Shown one piece after another: positions 43,478 to 54,912 of a stretch of 64,000 nt of DNA. The notes beneath the pieces are model-generated. The model did no database searches and had not been told where the DNA came from. It was given only the letters and a program-made list of their open reading frames with translations. The position numbers and the translations under genes were made by a program. This stretch comes from Rhodocollybia butyracea. Taxonomy: Eukaryota > Basidiomycota > Agaricomycetes > Agaricales > Omphalotaceae. Where the stretch lies: the NCBI GenBank assembly GCA_015501585.1, contig JADNRY010000013.1, positions 372,001 through 436,000 on the forward strand, read 5' to 3'. The first letter of the stretch is position 1; the number at the start of each line of letters is the position of its first letter.

Positions 43478-44546
43478 CTGGAGGCTCGAGAGAACGCGAG
43501 CTGTACCGACGCGGTCATGGTCCTCTTTATAGATTTCTCATAAATGAATGTAGTTTCCAAAAATGTACTGTGGGAAAACCCGCCCTCATTAATATCACGT
43601 CGTGTTTGCCTCATTGCCAGGTTATCACATCCAATGTCCATATCCGGTTGTGATTATGAAAATGGAAAGTGATAACAAAAAGTGCAGAGATCTTGAACAA
43701 TTGTTCATCAATTCGTAGAAAAAATTTCTTTTGCCCGATATCACACCGACCTTTACAGCTTTGGACTAGGTGTGCATGTGAGTATCCGTCTTTAGCGTTC
43801 GTTTTCCAGCTTGCACCAAAGTTCTCTGATTGGAATCGGGGATATGACATCAAAGGAGGCTACTAGGTTTGTGAGTTAGATTGAGGACATCAAAGGAGAC
43901 TACTAGGTTTGCGAGAGGATATTCAGCTTGCACCGTCAAAGTTCTCTGATTGGAATCGTGGATAGGTCATCAAAGGAGACTAGGTTGGTGAGTTAGGTTG
44001 CAAAAACCATGCCAGACTCCAGTCGAGGAGACGCGTTATGGTCCAGAATTGCGGTGTGAAAAGAGGATCGGAGGCTATTGAGATTCCCAGGTCATTAGCA
44101 CGGGTCGCTCGGGTCGCTCCCAGGTTGGTGCGATCGGGTTATCGAGCACACTTGAAGTAAAAAGTTGATAAGTATATCCGGAAAACAGGTGCACAAGGTT
44201 GTGTTTTTGTGAAGATCAATATTTCAATCTCCGTTATATCGGAAAGGGTGCGTACAACCTTGCGAACCCCGTACTCGCAAGTCCGCGTAGTACATACAGT
44301 CTCAACAAGCAAGTTTCTCAAACAAGATTGGAGGCTAAGTGCACTTCTTGGTTTCCACCTTCATCTTTCTGCTTTTCCTTCCTGATATGCGTCTTGGTGG
44401 GACTAGATTCTGCAGCAATATTACGGTGGCTTCCTTGTTTAAAGGGATTGTTATTTTCAACTTATACGAGCTCATCGCTCATGAAGGACAAAAACATGAA
44501 TTGTGACTGATCGAAACCCTAAGCCAGGGTTAGCAAGCGCTGTAGA
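43478..44546. other. Intergenic with direct repeats
   Basis: About 1.07 kb upstream of the HMG gene and downstream of the citrate carrier. It carries the direct repeat at 43808-43996 and a short GGGTCGCTC doublet near 44103. No gene is seen. Confidence 0.5.
43808..43996 (+). repeat. Imperfect direct repeat, two long units and a partial one
   Basis: The unit at 43808-43879 begins AGCTTGCACC and contains AAAGTTCTCTGATTGGAATC and CATCAAAGGAG. It recurs at 43925-43996 with a few changes. A third, partial copy (CATCAAAGGAGACTACTAGG) lies between them at about 43886-43912. Period about 117 bases. It resembles a small local duplication, not a transposon end. Confidence 0.8.
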
Positions 44547-45840
44547 CTACGATGATCCCGGGTTAAGCAGCTTTATGATATTCTCATACACTGTAAACAC
44601 AATGCCACCACTCATCACCAGCCTAGCCAACCGAGGGGTGGTTCCTGTCCAAAATCGACGAATGCCTTCCTCAGTGAAAATCCGGTATGCGCAGTGGAAG
44701 GAGTTTCGATATTGGGAGCGAGCTTCAAGGGACTGCATCCTGGTCTTGACAACGCTAGGTAATAATGAGAAATCGACCAAAGTAATCCGCGACGAAAGCA
44801 TCTCTCACTCAAGAGGCATAGTGGTATACACAGTGACCAAGCCAGCAATTGCTCCAATACCAAACGTTATCGCGCTCGGCAGCGTCTGTCCAGGTCTTGC
44901 AGTTCCTTGGACAAATTGCTTCAAAGTGGAGTATGTGGTAAACCTCACAGCGGAGTTGGCACCTTGGCGCATCATCTACTGAGTGAAGGTGATTAAAGAT
45001 ATGTAAAAGCAAGATGAAACATACCACCGGAAAAAGGCCCCGATAAATCCCTAGCATGCCTTCTTGGCGCACGATTGATAATGTTCCATGAACAAGTCCA
45101 CGATATTGAGGATTAGGTCGGTTCGCATCGTCGATTAATTTCGTTCTGATTAGAGTTGTCAAAAGGAATAGACCACGATATTTCGTCGAAAACATACTTG
45201 ATAGTTTCTGAAGGAGTTACGGCGAATATAGCTTCCATCATCCCAGCTCCAAGACCAGCTAATAAAGGATAGCATAAGTGCAAGTAGGGGAGAAGATAGG
45301 TTCGGGACACGCACCAACAAGACTGCGTGGTGCACTGACTTTACCCTCGAATGACTTTCACATATACACAAGCATTATCAGCTCCAAAACATACCTCTGA
45401 GTCGGCTAGCATGCTTTTAAAGTGATCATAACTAACAAATCGCACTCCAGCCTTGGCCGAGTTTCCTATAACGAGGGCAGAGCATCCTGAATACAGCCCA
45501 GTCACGCCCTTTGTTTTCAATGTCTGTCGGATGATCTCGATTGGTGCTAGTCTCTGGATACACGTAACGAAAAGTAAGCTGACTGGCAGACGAGTTGGTA
45601 GAAGTAAATCCGAACCTTTCCTCCAAACTGAGAGCGTGTTTTGACAAACTCTGTAGGATAAGTAATGAATCTGGCGGACATAACAGAGTTAGATGGGTAG
45701 TACAGGAATTAACAAGATACATACGCTTCAACTGCTCCTGCCGTAGTTCCTGCGATTCTGAAATAAATTTTAGTGAAAGAAGAGTGAACGAAAGGATAGA
45801 TGTACAATGAATGCACTGGATTTTCTTTTGCAAAGGGCAT
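44547..45840 (-). CDS. CTP1: Mitochondrial citrate/tricarboxylate carrier
   Basis: Inner-membrane carrier exchanging citrate for malate or other acids, supplying cytosolic acetyl-CoA. About 300 residues in roughly eight exons, starting MPFAKENPVHSL at 45840 and ending IIKLLNPGSS at 44547. All three mitochondrial-carrier signatures are present: YPTEFVKTRSQF, TPSETIKTKLID and MPLDVVKTRMQ. IAGTTAGAVEA opens the first repeat and AGLGAGMMEAIFAVTPSE the second. The residues after each signature (RSQFGGK, KLIDDANRPNPQY) are those of citrate carriers. It is divergent from the Trk gene, starts 194 bases apart. Confidence 0.9.
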
Positions 45841-46033
45841 TTCACGAGGAACGAGGAACAAGTTGCGCAAAACATTTAAGCGCCCATGTCGATCACCTTT
45901 ACTAGCGGCGACCACCGAGGGACATTCGGCATCGGTTCCTATTACTCCTATGTCTGCCATTTCAATGCCGAATGCCCCTTGACGCAGACTGTAACGTACA
46001 ATGTATCTTGTCTGGTTATAATTTCGCGAATCC

Positions 46034-49000
46034 ATGACTTCAAACCCGACCGAGCTCAGACCTTCTCGCAACTTCTTTTCTCGCTGCTACAACTTCATTG
46101 AAAACTTTATCTTATATGAATCAACTTTCTTCAGGATACATCTCGTCGTTTTTGTTCTTGTTCCTCTAATCTTCTCTGCAATCTTTTGGGGCTGCAATGG
46201 TCGTTTCCACATCAGTTACTTGGACTCTCTGTTCCTGTGCTATTCAGCGATGACCGTCACTGGACTGTCTACAATAAACTTGTCCTCGACAACGGCGTGG
46301 CAACAGGTTTGTCTCTGAAGTCTGTCTCACAAGACCTCAACTTGACACATTATCAGGTTATTCTTTATTTGCTAATGATGATGGGGGATATCACTACAGT
46401 CTCATGGATCATGGTTCTGGTTCGAAAGTGCGTATAGTCCTTTTTATTGCTTCTGTTGCAGCCAAATTCTCATCTAATGCAGAGAGTATTTCAAGCGGAG
46501 ATGTGAATATGAATATGTTGCAAAGAACAGAACGTTTTCGGCAACCATTTCGTCACCTATCGCTGTGTTCAAAGCCAGAGAGTCAGTTCCAACGAACAGC
46601 ATAAATAACACCCAAGAAGCCCCCACACCAACTGCAATCCAACCAACTCGTACAGTTAGTTTTGAGACGGAAAAGGCGGCGCAACGGTCGGGATCGAACG
46701 CCATTCTCCCTGATATGAACTTTACATCCTCTCCTGAAGTAGTCGACGCTGAACTCCCGCCGGAGCCACTAACTTCACCTCCGCCACGACCGAACGGAGT
46801 AGAATTTGCTTACTCCACATCAATGAGGACTACAGGTGGTTTGGTATTCCACTCCCTTGCTCTAAATTGTAATAACCTTTGTTACTAGGTGTTCCACTCG
46901 CACGAAGGACATATATCTTCACAAATCGCATCCAGGACCATGAGCCTATAGATCTAGTCAGAAAACATCGAGACTTTCCAGGTCCCATTACTATTATGCG
47001 CAAAGCCATGAGGAAGGTCGTACCAAGGATGTATAAGAAACTAGAGCGCTCAGTCACGATACCTTATAGTCGGACTGTGGAGGGAAACGACGTGTCCTGG
47101 CTGGCCTCCAATGCCCAGATAATTGTTGGTCGAAACTCGGATTTCCATGTGGAGACTTTGGCAGACGAGCTGGTGGAGCAAATCGGCGGCATTGAATACG
47201 TGGCTCTAAGGTGGTTGAGCTACATAGTGCCTCTCGTAAGTCGTTCTCTCTTTGGGTGGTACGGTCTAATTCTGCTTGCATATTGGATAGTACTTTGTCG
47301 GCACACAGTTAATTTCATTTATCTTATTTGCGCCTTGGTTATCCATTACACACGAATACGACAATGTGTTTGCAAATCAGATACGAGATGTCAAAAAACC
47401 ATGGTGTGTATAGAGGCTCGTTGAGTTTATTTGCTCGTTGATGAATGCAAACCAATAGGTTCAGTCTTTTCCAAGGTGAGCGAATGAAAGGTGGTTCTGA
47501 AGGGTAATTTGGGCTGAGGAGACTGGGGTGGTCTCTTTTTGAAATCTGTCTCCGATGATGCTGACATTTTCGAAGTTCTTGGTGCGTACACAGGTGGTGG
47601 CCTCAGCCTTGTAGATGAGTCAGCGTTTTTATGCTCTTTTATCGATTTTCGTACTTATGCCGCTACTAGAGGAATGCTACCTTTTCAAAGCGCTTATCTC
47701 ATGATTTGTAAGGTATTCTCGCAGTCCTCTTATGTAAACTAACATTTGCTTCAGTCGCTATGATCTTCGTGATATTGGCTGGAAACCATGCTTTAGTTAG
47801 TTTTCCCCTGTTTCTCTTCACAGTACCTAATTCCCCTGATTTCTAGCCTATCTTGTGAGTCAGTCAGTAACGTTGCTCAACGCATATCATCAAATAACGA
47901 TACTCAGCCTACGGTTGGTGATCTGGATAGGATCGAAAATAAGCAATCAAGGATCTGAGTCGGAACAAGCTTTCAGTTTTCTCTTAGATCATCCCCGGAG
48001 GTGCGTTTCGTTTTTATCTCTACACAAGACTCTAACTTTCGTGTGAAGATGTTTTATTTATATGTATAGTCGTTTATGGCTTGTAACAACGATAGCACTT
48101 TGTTGACAATGACTCTCCAGGTTTCCGAGTCATCAAACGTGGTTTCTGGTTATATGTTTAATCTTGTTCAGTTTAGTAGAATGGGCATCTTTTGAGATAC
48201 TCGGTAAGCCTTAGGCTTAGAGGCGGTACAGTTCCTAACTAGTCTCTCGATCAGATATAGGGTTGGAAGTTTGGACATCACTGCCGATTGGGCCTCGGAT
48301 AGTCACAGGTCTTTTTCAAGGGCTGGCTGCGCGCGCTTCTGGGTTTTCCATGGTCAACATATCTGAACTTGCGCCCGCTGTACAGTAAGTTATTTCGTCT
48401 TCCTAAATGCGCTTGTGGAGAGGACTAAAATCTCTCTAGGTTTCTGTATGTGAGTAGGCCTAATACTCTGTGTATGCCTCTTCTCATCGTGATCTAGCTA
48501 GTGTTCATGTACATCGCGGTAAAAGGTTTCCCACCAAAGCCCTTTCTGATTCTTATAATTCATTTTCACAGGTCTATCCTGTGAGTTTTAGCGTGTTTCG
48601 GTTATGTATCTGTGTCAACTTGTACACCCTACAGATCGCTTTGAGCATTCGTTCAACAAATGTGTACGTAATTCCAATAATGTTCACTTCATATAAGGTT
48701 CGATGATATTCCTGCAGATACGAGGAACAGTCACTCGGAGTATTTGAGGCTCTACCGGAAGAAGAACCTACCGATTTTGGAAACCTCGGACGACGCCAGC
48801 GAGTTGGGCGGTATATCGGTTGGCACTTGCGTAGACAATTATCTATAGGCCAGATACAATGTTACTGGATCAAGCGAGTTCCTTCTGAAGTGTTTTTGGT
48901 CTACAGATATTTGGTGGCTGGTTTGGGGTGTTTTCTTCATTGCTATTATCGAAAGACACAATCTACTTGACGAGAACCAGAAGTGGTTTGATCTGTTCCG

Positions 49001-49391
49001 CGTTTTGTTTGAACTTGTATCAGCTTTTGGGGGTATTGGTTTGAGTTTGGGTATACCAACGGTGAGTTCCCTCAATCTGAACTCTGCAAAAACTGACTGT
49101 CAACACAGGAAAACTACTCTTTCGTTGGTGCAATGAAACCTTTGTCCAAACTAGTAGTAATTGTAATAATGCAAGTAAACTCTCATTTCATAGGTGTTTA
49201 TTCATCTTATTCCTTACAGGGTGAGAGGGCGTCATAGAGGTTTACCACAGGCTATCGACCGCGCTATAATGCTTCCGGAAGAATTGATGAAACGGAATGA
49301 GCCCAACACTGCGGCTACAGAGGTGACACGGACACGCAGGAATGGACGTTTAAATAATTCAGCTCATGTAGAAACGGCTCAAACCGTCTAG
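46034..49391 (+). CDS. TRK1: Trk-type high-affinity potassium transporter
   Basis: Plasma-membrane K+ uptake protein of roughly 800 residues in many exons. Starts MTSNPTELRPSRNFF at ATG 46034; exon 1 is 46034-46306, exon 2 46357-46427. The first membrane-pore-membrane unit reads LDSLFLCYSAMTVTGLSTIN, then VILYLLMMMGDITTVSWIMV. A long hydrophilic loop follows (TSPPPRPNGVEF, SVTIPYSRTVEGNDVSWLAS). Later pore units are AYTGGGLSLVDEGMLPFQSA, LFQGLAARASGFSMVNISEL and DLFRVLFELVSAFGGIGLSL, the last close to the tail. The second pore loop has GGG where most fungal Trk proteins have NTG; the key final glycine is kept. The C-terminus is charged and ends HVETAQTV. Confidence 0.87.
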
Positions 49392-49935
49392 AATACAGAT
49401 ATACCTTGTACTATCTCACGGAGGACATGTCATTCGCAACTAGGATATGCACCGATGCAAACAGAAGTACACAGTAAAGTCATCGTCATGTTCAGGTAAT
49501 AACCGTGCTTCGATATGGTCGCAGCTATGAATCTGAAATCGAGGTCAGACATTCAAAATTCGTATACTTACACGATAAGGAATTTTGACCACATGCTAGA
49601 TAGGAAAGGAATCCGTGATAAAATGTCTACGAAGTTCGTAGATCGTAGCATTTTAGTCTTAGTCTAGCAATACAAAATCGCTCTTACACCTATCTCTATA
49701 TCGTAGTAGTACCGCACACTGACCGTAACCCAAGGAAGTCGAAGGGCTCCCGACTCGGAGCCTTAGTACTACACGCCCAAACTTTCCAAACAATAGCATG
49801 ATCGCTGCGGTTGAGGACGCATGTATATGCCTATATCCCTGCTTTGAGCCGACCTGGTACTAAACGGTACGACCGTAAGTATGGTGAACCGATAATTAAG
49901 TTTTTCAAAGTCGGACTGTGCTGATTCTTACCGAT

Positions 49936-49965
49936 GTCGTGGAAGTGTCGTGGAAGTGTCGTGAA
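49936..49965 (+). repeat. Tandem repeat of GTCGTGGAAGT, about 2.6 copies
   Basis: Two perfect 11-base units followed by a partial third (GTCGTGAA), about 770 bases before the swollenin start codon. Confidence 0.8.
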
Positions 49966-50434
49966 TCAGCCTTGTCATGAACTTACCGTCCATTTGAATT
50001 TTCAGATACTGCTTTCTGAGGCTGGATACCACCAAGCACAATTGCTATTGCTACCGGATTGAAGCGTCCATTTAATCGATTTTCTTTCTATCCTCAGACA
50101 TCTCAAAGTCTCTCATCTTTAGATCTGTCTTGGCAAAAGCAATACATACTGTAAGCATCTCCGTACATATTGACGAGCCATGGGGCCATTATCATCTAGG
50201 ACCCAGGCTGATACCGTTCTTGCAAACTAAATAGACTACTTCGAAAACCCCGCATCATTCAGTTGTTGAGATCTGCGAATGGACCTTTCGAATGCTGTTT
50301 TTTGTTTTCCGTGATTGGCTGCAAGACTTCGGAGAAACTGCATGAGTTTTTGAAAGTAATGGCCAGTGTGATCTCTCTAGTCGCTCGGCTTCAGACTTCT
50401 AGTAGGAAGGTCAAAAATTGGTCAAAACTAGGCA

Positions 50435-50532
50435 TTTTTGTCCGAAAACCACTATAGGTTCCAGCCTAGGGCGGTTTTTTTGTCCGAGCTTGTATTCAGG
50501 TTCCGCCGAAAATCAGGCCCATTTTTGTCCGA
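50435..50532 (+). repeat. Three spaced copies of TTTTTGTCCGA
   Basis: Identical 11-mers at 50435-50445, 50477-50487 and 50522-50532, each flanked by unrelated sequence, about 200-300 bases before the swollenin ATG. Spacings of 42 and 45 bases. Confidence 0.7.
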
Positions 50533-50657
50533 ACTGATATCCAGAATGTCCACATAATCAGGAGCCCTCGTCATCTCCGCAGATGTGCAGAAATTACCCC
50601 ATATAAACATTGCATTCATGCCTCACCCCAAGACTGGTACTAGTAGGTCCGACGCAG

Positions 50658-50664
50658 TATAAAA
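50658..50664 (+). promoter_or_regulatory. TATA box of the swollenin gene
   Basis: TATAAAA lies 71-77 bases before the ATG at 50735, a normal fungal core-promoter distance. A TATA box is common in strongly inducible secreted-enzyme genes. Confidence 0.6.
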
Positions 50665-50734
50665 CAGACGACCTTCATCCTTTCCATTTGGGGAATACAT
50701 AAAATTTCAAGGATTGCTTCACACGAACAGAACC

Positions 50735-52532
50735 ATGAATTTCGTTGTCTTTTTTCTCACTTTTGTACTTAGTTTGTATGGCGAAGTAATGGGACAGTCG
50801 ACCTGTGCCGCCACTTGGTATGTCTTTCTTATTGAGTGACTTCACAGCCAGTACTACCCACTTAAACTGTCCATAGGAACCAATGCGGCGGAATTGGTTA
50901 CACAGGCCCGACCTGCTGTGCCAGTGGGGCGACGTGTTCTATCTTGAACCCTTATTTTTCTCAGTGTATCCCAGCCTCCACCGTCAGTTTCTTCGGATTC
51001 ATTTATGTCTCCCGTATCCTTCACTGACTGTCACTACCAACAGACTTCAGGCCCTACAGGCAGTGGCGCTCCCGGTGGCGGCAACCCAATAGTTACTACT
51101 TCTGAATATACAACAAGCACTGTCATCCCCACCTCGGCAGCCACTCAACCGCCATATCCTGTAGTCGCTGCAAGCACGTGTGGAAGTTGGGAGCTAGTCG
51201 ACAACGTTTGCTGCCCGAATTATTGTCTATCCAACAATGAGTCTGAGTCATGCACAACTCCTTGCGCCGGGGGCTGTGGTACTCCACCCTCTTCAATGTG
51301 CATGTCTGGCACTATGTGTAAGAATATTTTGTTTTCATAAATATCATACTTTTTTTTCACATTTGACTTGCGGAACAGGGGGAGAGCAACTCACGGTCGG
51401 AACAAACGAGCCATGGCACTACAGTGTGAGTGCGACTTGCACCTCTGCCCATACTAATACTAATATCTATACGTACAGCGCTCAACTCACTTTGGTCTTA
51501 CAAGCGGGGGAGCATGTGGGTTTGGTCTCTATGGCCTATGCACCAAAGGTAGCGTCACCGCGAGCTGGACTGATCCTCTGCTCGGCACAACCTGTGATGC
51601 GTTTTGTACTGCGTACCCCCTTCTCTGTCAAGATCCCAAAAATGTCACATTGCGCGGCAACTTTGCGGCGCCGAACGGGGATTACTATACTCAGGTATGC
51701 AAGAAACAGTGTATCTTGGATACAAAATAAAATACTAACACAACCCCAGTTTTGGCCCTCGTTAAGTGCAGCAATGCCAGGTGATCAAGACAACTACCTT
51801 TCGTGCGGTGAATGCTTCCAACTCATCATGACCAAGGCGGATGGGACCGACTACGCTGTGGGCGAGGAGGGATTCACACCTCCGATATACTTAGAGATTG
51901 TGGATAGCTGTCCGTGCGATGCTAACTCCAAGTGGTGCTGTACGTCGTTGTCTTTTATCGATCACGCTGCACATAGGGAATAGATGCTTACATTCTTCAC
52001 AGGCGGTTCTGGTGCCGACCACTGTGGCGAGATTGACTTCAAATTCGGCTGCCCCATTCCCGAGGATAGCCACCACATGGATCTGTCTGACATTGCCATG
52101 GGTCGCTTGCAAGGCAACGGCAGCCTCACGCAGGGAGTCATCCCTATTCGTTATCAGCGAGTACCGTGTCCTAAGCCTGGAAATGCATACATATGGCTAC
52201 GGGACGGTGGTGGGCCATATTACTTTGCCCTAACTGTGGTCAACACGAACGGCCTTGGCTCCGTTGTTGCGGTCGAGGTGCGAAGCAGCGATTCTGATAC
52301 CTGGATTGCGCTCGTGCATGACCCAAATTACACGAGTAGCCGACCACAGGAGCGATACGGCGCTTGGGTTCTACCCCAGGGAGATGGTCCACTTTCTTTG
52401 CCTATTGGGATCAGAGTCACTTCGCCTGATGGGCAACAGATTGTGAATGAAGAGGCTATATCGACATTTACTCCACCATCTGGGTCCGTGGCAGGATTTT
52501 ACTATATTGACCTCGGCGTGCAGTTTACCTAG
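50735..52532 (+). CDS. SWO1: Swollenin: CBM1 plus expansin-like protein
   Basis: Secreted non-hydrolytic cellulose-loosening protein. Seven exons, 50735-50817, 50877-50982, 51044-51317, 51379-51425, 51479-51694, 51750-51939 and 52003-52532, join in phase to 481 residues. Signal peptide [20 protein letters not shown], then a CBM1 ([18 protein letters not shown], ending NPYFSQC) and a Ser/Thr/Pro linker. A Cys-rich segment leads to the double-psi barrel: [61 protein letters not shown] and [11 protein letters not shown]. The C-terminal domain ([18 protein letters not shown]) is the expansin CBM63-like part, ending [12 protein letters not shown]. The intact HxD in HMDLSD and the cysteine pattern support a functional protein. 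Confidence 0.9.
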
Positions 52533-52751
52533 TCTGTAAAGCCTGTAGGGACGGACCCAAGGGATGTTGATATTTGGAATCTGGTATTTTTGAGTAGCTC
52601 CCGACATATCTATGGTAATAAGTTTTTATAAATTCCTTGAGCGGGCTCAGCTGAATATTCCCAACCCCGGGAGAGGTGGCTCCAGTTTTTCTTCTTCGTT
52701 TTTATTTGCCTTTTTGTGAAAAAACCTGTGAGCGAGTGACGCCTCCAGGAA

Positions 52752-52763
52752 GGGGGGGGGGGG
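52752..52763 (+). repeat. G12 homopolymer
   Basis: Twelve consecutive G between the 3' ends of the swollenin and SEN15 genes. Homopolymer length is unreliable in many assemblies. Confidence 0.8.
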
Positions 52764-52883
52764 TCGTATCGTAGGGAATACGTGCAGTTGGAGGTAACTA
52801 GATGTGATAGAGAGTGGGGAGTAGGAAGTGCAAGCCCCTTTCTAGATTTTAATCTAGACGAGGGGAGTCTGGCCATCAAATTT

Positions 52884-53366
52884 TCAGATAGATGGTTTTA
52901 CGATTCCAGAGCTGAGTTTGTAATACACAATCGACGAATCATCTGAAACTACGGCGAGGTATATGGAAGATGGATTACCTAAGGCTTCAAACACGTCTTT
53001 TAACCTGTAGAGAAAAAATCAAGATGTCTTTCACCTAGTCGAGCAAGACCAAGACGTACCAAACCATGGAAATTGACTCTGCGAGTGCACATGGTACGAC
53101 GTGTAGCAGTGAGTCAGCGTCCGCAGCAGTCTTGGGTCTCCGTCCTTGAATTCCACCCCGCTTGCATACTTGGCCCAGATCTTTGACTTCAACGTCACGC
53201 CATTGTTGAGCTAAAAATAATGTTTGGAAACAGATTAGGAATACGCGTTTGGTGAGGATGCCTTGCCTAGTTTAAGATCATTATACGTTTGAAAAAGTGC
53301 ACCTCCATGAGCTGGATATCTTTCCACCACAGAAGCGAGGGCGGAATAGGAAGGGTGTATGTCCAT
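52884..53366 (-). CDS. SEN15: tRNA-splicing endonuclease subunit Sen15
   Basis: Structural subunit of the endonuclease that removes tRNA introns. Exons 53267-53366, 53060-53210 and 52884-53004 join in phase to 123 residues; start ATG 53366 (MDIHPSYSALASVVERYPAH). The Sen15 fold is seen in LAQQWRDVEVKDL and in the end, NPSSIYLAVVSDDSSIVYY then KLSSGIVKPSI. The first intron (53211-53266) uses a GC donor (GCAAGG) with a normal TAG acceptor; both sides keep phase and family match, so this is a genuine GC-AG intron. The length is normal for fungal Sen15. The gene is divergent from the HHCC gene. Confidence 0.85.
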
Positions 53367-53640
53367 GGGAGTTTGGAGTTGGTGTTAGCTGAGGCTACGT
53401 GAGCTTGTGTACGGCCAGCGTAGGTGTTGGATAAGGCAATAGTGGTTGTCTACAAAGTTGTAGAATCGTGTACTGGGATCTGGCGGACCGGTTGTTTATA
53501 TAAGTAATGACTTTTCGGTTTCATCCGTCTTCCCTTTTACTCCGCTTTTACTCACAACCACGGATTTTCTACTCGTGAGCATCTAACCAGTCTGCAATGT
53601 ATTTATCGTTCAACTTGCTTTTCACAGTAACACTCGCTCC

Positions 53641-54594
53641 ATGTCGTCACCCGGCTGCGTTCGGATATCTTCTCAGGAACTCGCCCAGCTTAAATCATCC
53701 GTTAGAACATTCAAACTCCCTTCTCGCCAGGATTACGAGAGTATAGAGGCTCGCTATTTCGTGGAACGACAAAAATCTCTTGGAACCTTGAACGTGGAAC
53801 GCTATAGTCATACCCGCCGATGTTTGCTCAATATGCCTCAATGGGAAGATCGACCCATGCTTCAAGGCTTCGATATAGTCTCCAAAGATGCTATAATTGA
53901 CGATCAAGCCAACGACGTCTTCCTACCCTATGATTCATCTGACAGCACGCCAGTGTTAACTTTTCTAGGTCGCATAGCTATCCCTCAGGATCAAATCTAC
54001 GACACTCTCTGTTACTGCCATCTGAAGACTGACCACGGAGATGACTTTCAAACGCTCGCTTTTGTACGAAAAACATACATCTTCGTTCCATCTCGAGTTG
54101 TTCGCGAGTTTGTGGACGCATGCCCTACTTGCGCTACTAGGCGAGCAGCGAAGTTGTCAGTCGGTGTAGAAGAGCTTAGTAACCCTGTCTCGGACAACGA
54201 TCTCCAATCAAACAACTCTTTCGACCTCTTGTCTAACGAGGAGCGCGACGGGCTTTTTACGTCCGTGTTCTCTAATCTCAGTTTCAATGATTTGGATCCC
54301 AAGACTTTGCCGGCGCCTCCTCCATTGTTTTCTCGTCTGTCTGCTACTTCTAGAGGCTCCCACGACAGTCATCCTCAGAGCCTTCCTATGTCCCGCGAAG
54401 TATCGCTTTTTCAAGGTCTTCCGAACGGTTGGCAGTACTTCACCGACTACGATGACGCGCGTAAAGATTTCGTGGAGAACAAGGAGGAAGCACTGTCTGA
54501 ACAACTCAAACCTGACGTGCCTAAGAAGCGTCCTAGAATACCTAGTATTGCGCCTTTACGGAGCGCCAACTTCAATATCGGTGGTACAGAGTGA
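53641..54594 (+). CDS. Orphan HHCC (integrase-type) zinc-binding protein
   Basis: Single exon of 317 residues from ATG 53641. Residues 127-164 form H-x4-H-x29-C-x2-C (CHLKTDHG...VDACPTCATRR), with the intervening YIFVPSRVVREFV block: exactly the N-terminal zinc-binding domain of LTR-retrotransposon integrases. There is no DDE catalytic core, reverse transcriptase, chromodomain or LTR around it. The flanks are host-like: an N-terminal region with a conserved RYSHTRRCLLNMPQWEDRPM and a C-terminal acidic/Ser region followed by LPNGWQYFTDYDDARKDF and a basic KKRPRIPS patch. A domesticated transposon fragment is the best reading; its role is unknown. The reading frame is intact. Confidence 0.75.
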   Translation: MSSPGCVRISSQELAQLKSSVRTFKLPSRQDYESIEARYFVERQKSLGTLNVERYSHTRRCLLNMPQWEDRPMLQGFDIVSKDAIIDDQANDVFLPYDSSDSTPVLTFLGRIAIPQDQIYDTLCYCHLKTDHGDDFQTLAFVRKTYIFVPSRVVREFVDACPTCATRRAAKLSVGVEELSNPVSDNDLQSNNSFDLLSNEERDGLFTSVFSNLSFNDLDPKTLPAPPPLFSRLSATSRGSHDSHPQSLPMSREVSLFQGLPNGWQYFTDYDDARKDFVENKEEALSEQLKPDVPKKRPRIPSIAPLRSANFNIGGTE

Positions 54595-54912
54595 GGATTG
54601 TGCTGTCTGGTGGGTGAATTCAATTACTGACCTCAGTATAATCCTGATTGATATTCAAAGCAAATGCACCGCGTTGAAGGCCTTCCGTCTGATTTCGATA
54701 ATGTAATATCTGGAGTTATATACTTTACTGGCCATTGAATATCCAACTCAAAAGTCTTCTCGAAGAACTTCTCTCACAACACCACCCGCCAGCATCATTG
54801 TGTTCCTCAACCCTGTATGAGTCGCAAGGCCATTCTCCTCGTCTACTTGTGCGAATTTTGATCTACGTTTGTATGACTAAAGATAGAGGAAGAGCAGAAG
54901 TAATTAGTCCAC
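54595..54912. other. Intergenic between convergent genes
   Basis: About 320 bases between the HHCC gene and the RNA helicase 3' end. A short plus frame here is not supported. Confidence 0.5.

Larger units (their letters stand above)
49392..50734. other. Long upstream region of the swollenin gene
   Basis: About 1.34 kb. It contains an 11-base tandem repeat (49936-49965), three copies of TTTTTGTCCGA (50435-50532) and a TATA box (50658). A 64-codon frame at 50263-50457 has no domain. The repeats could be binding sites for regulators of wall-degrading enzymes, but that is inference. Confidence 0.5.
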
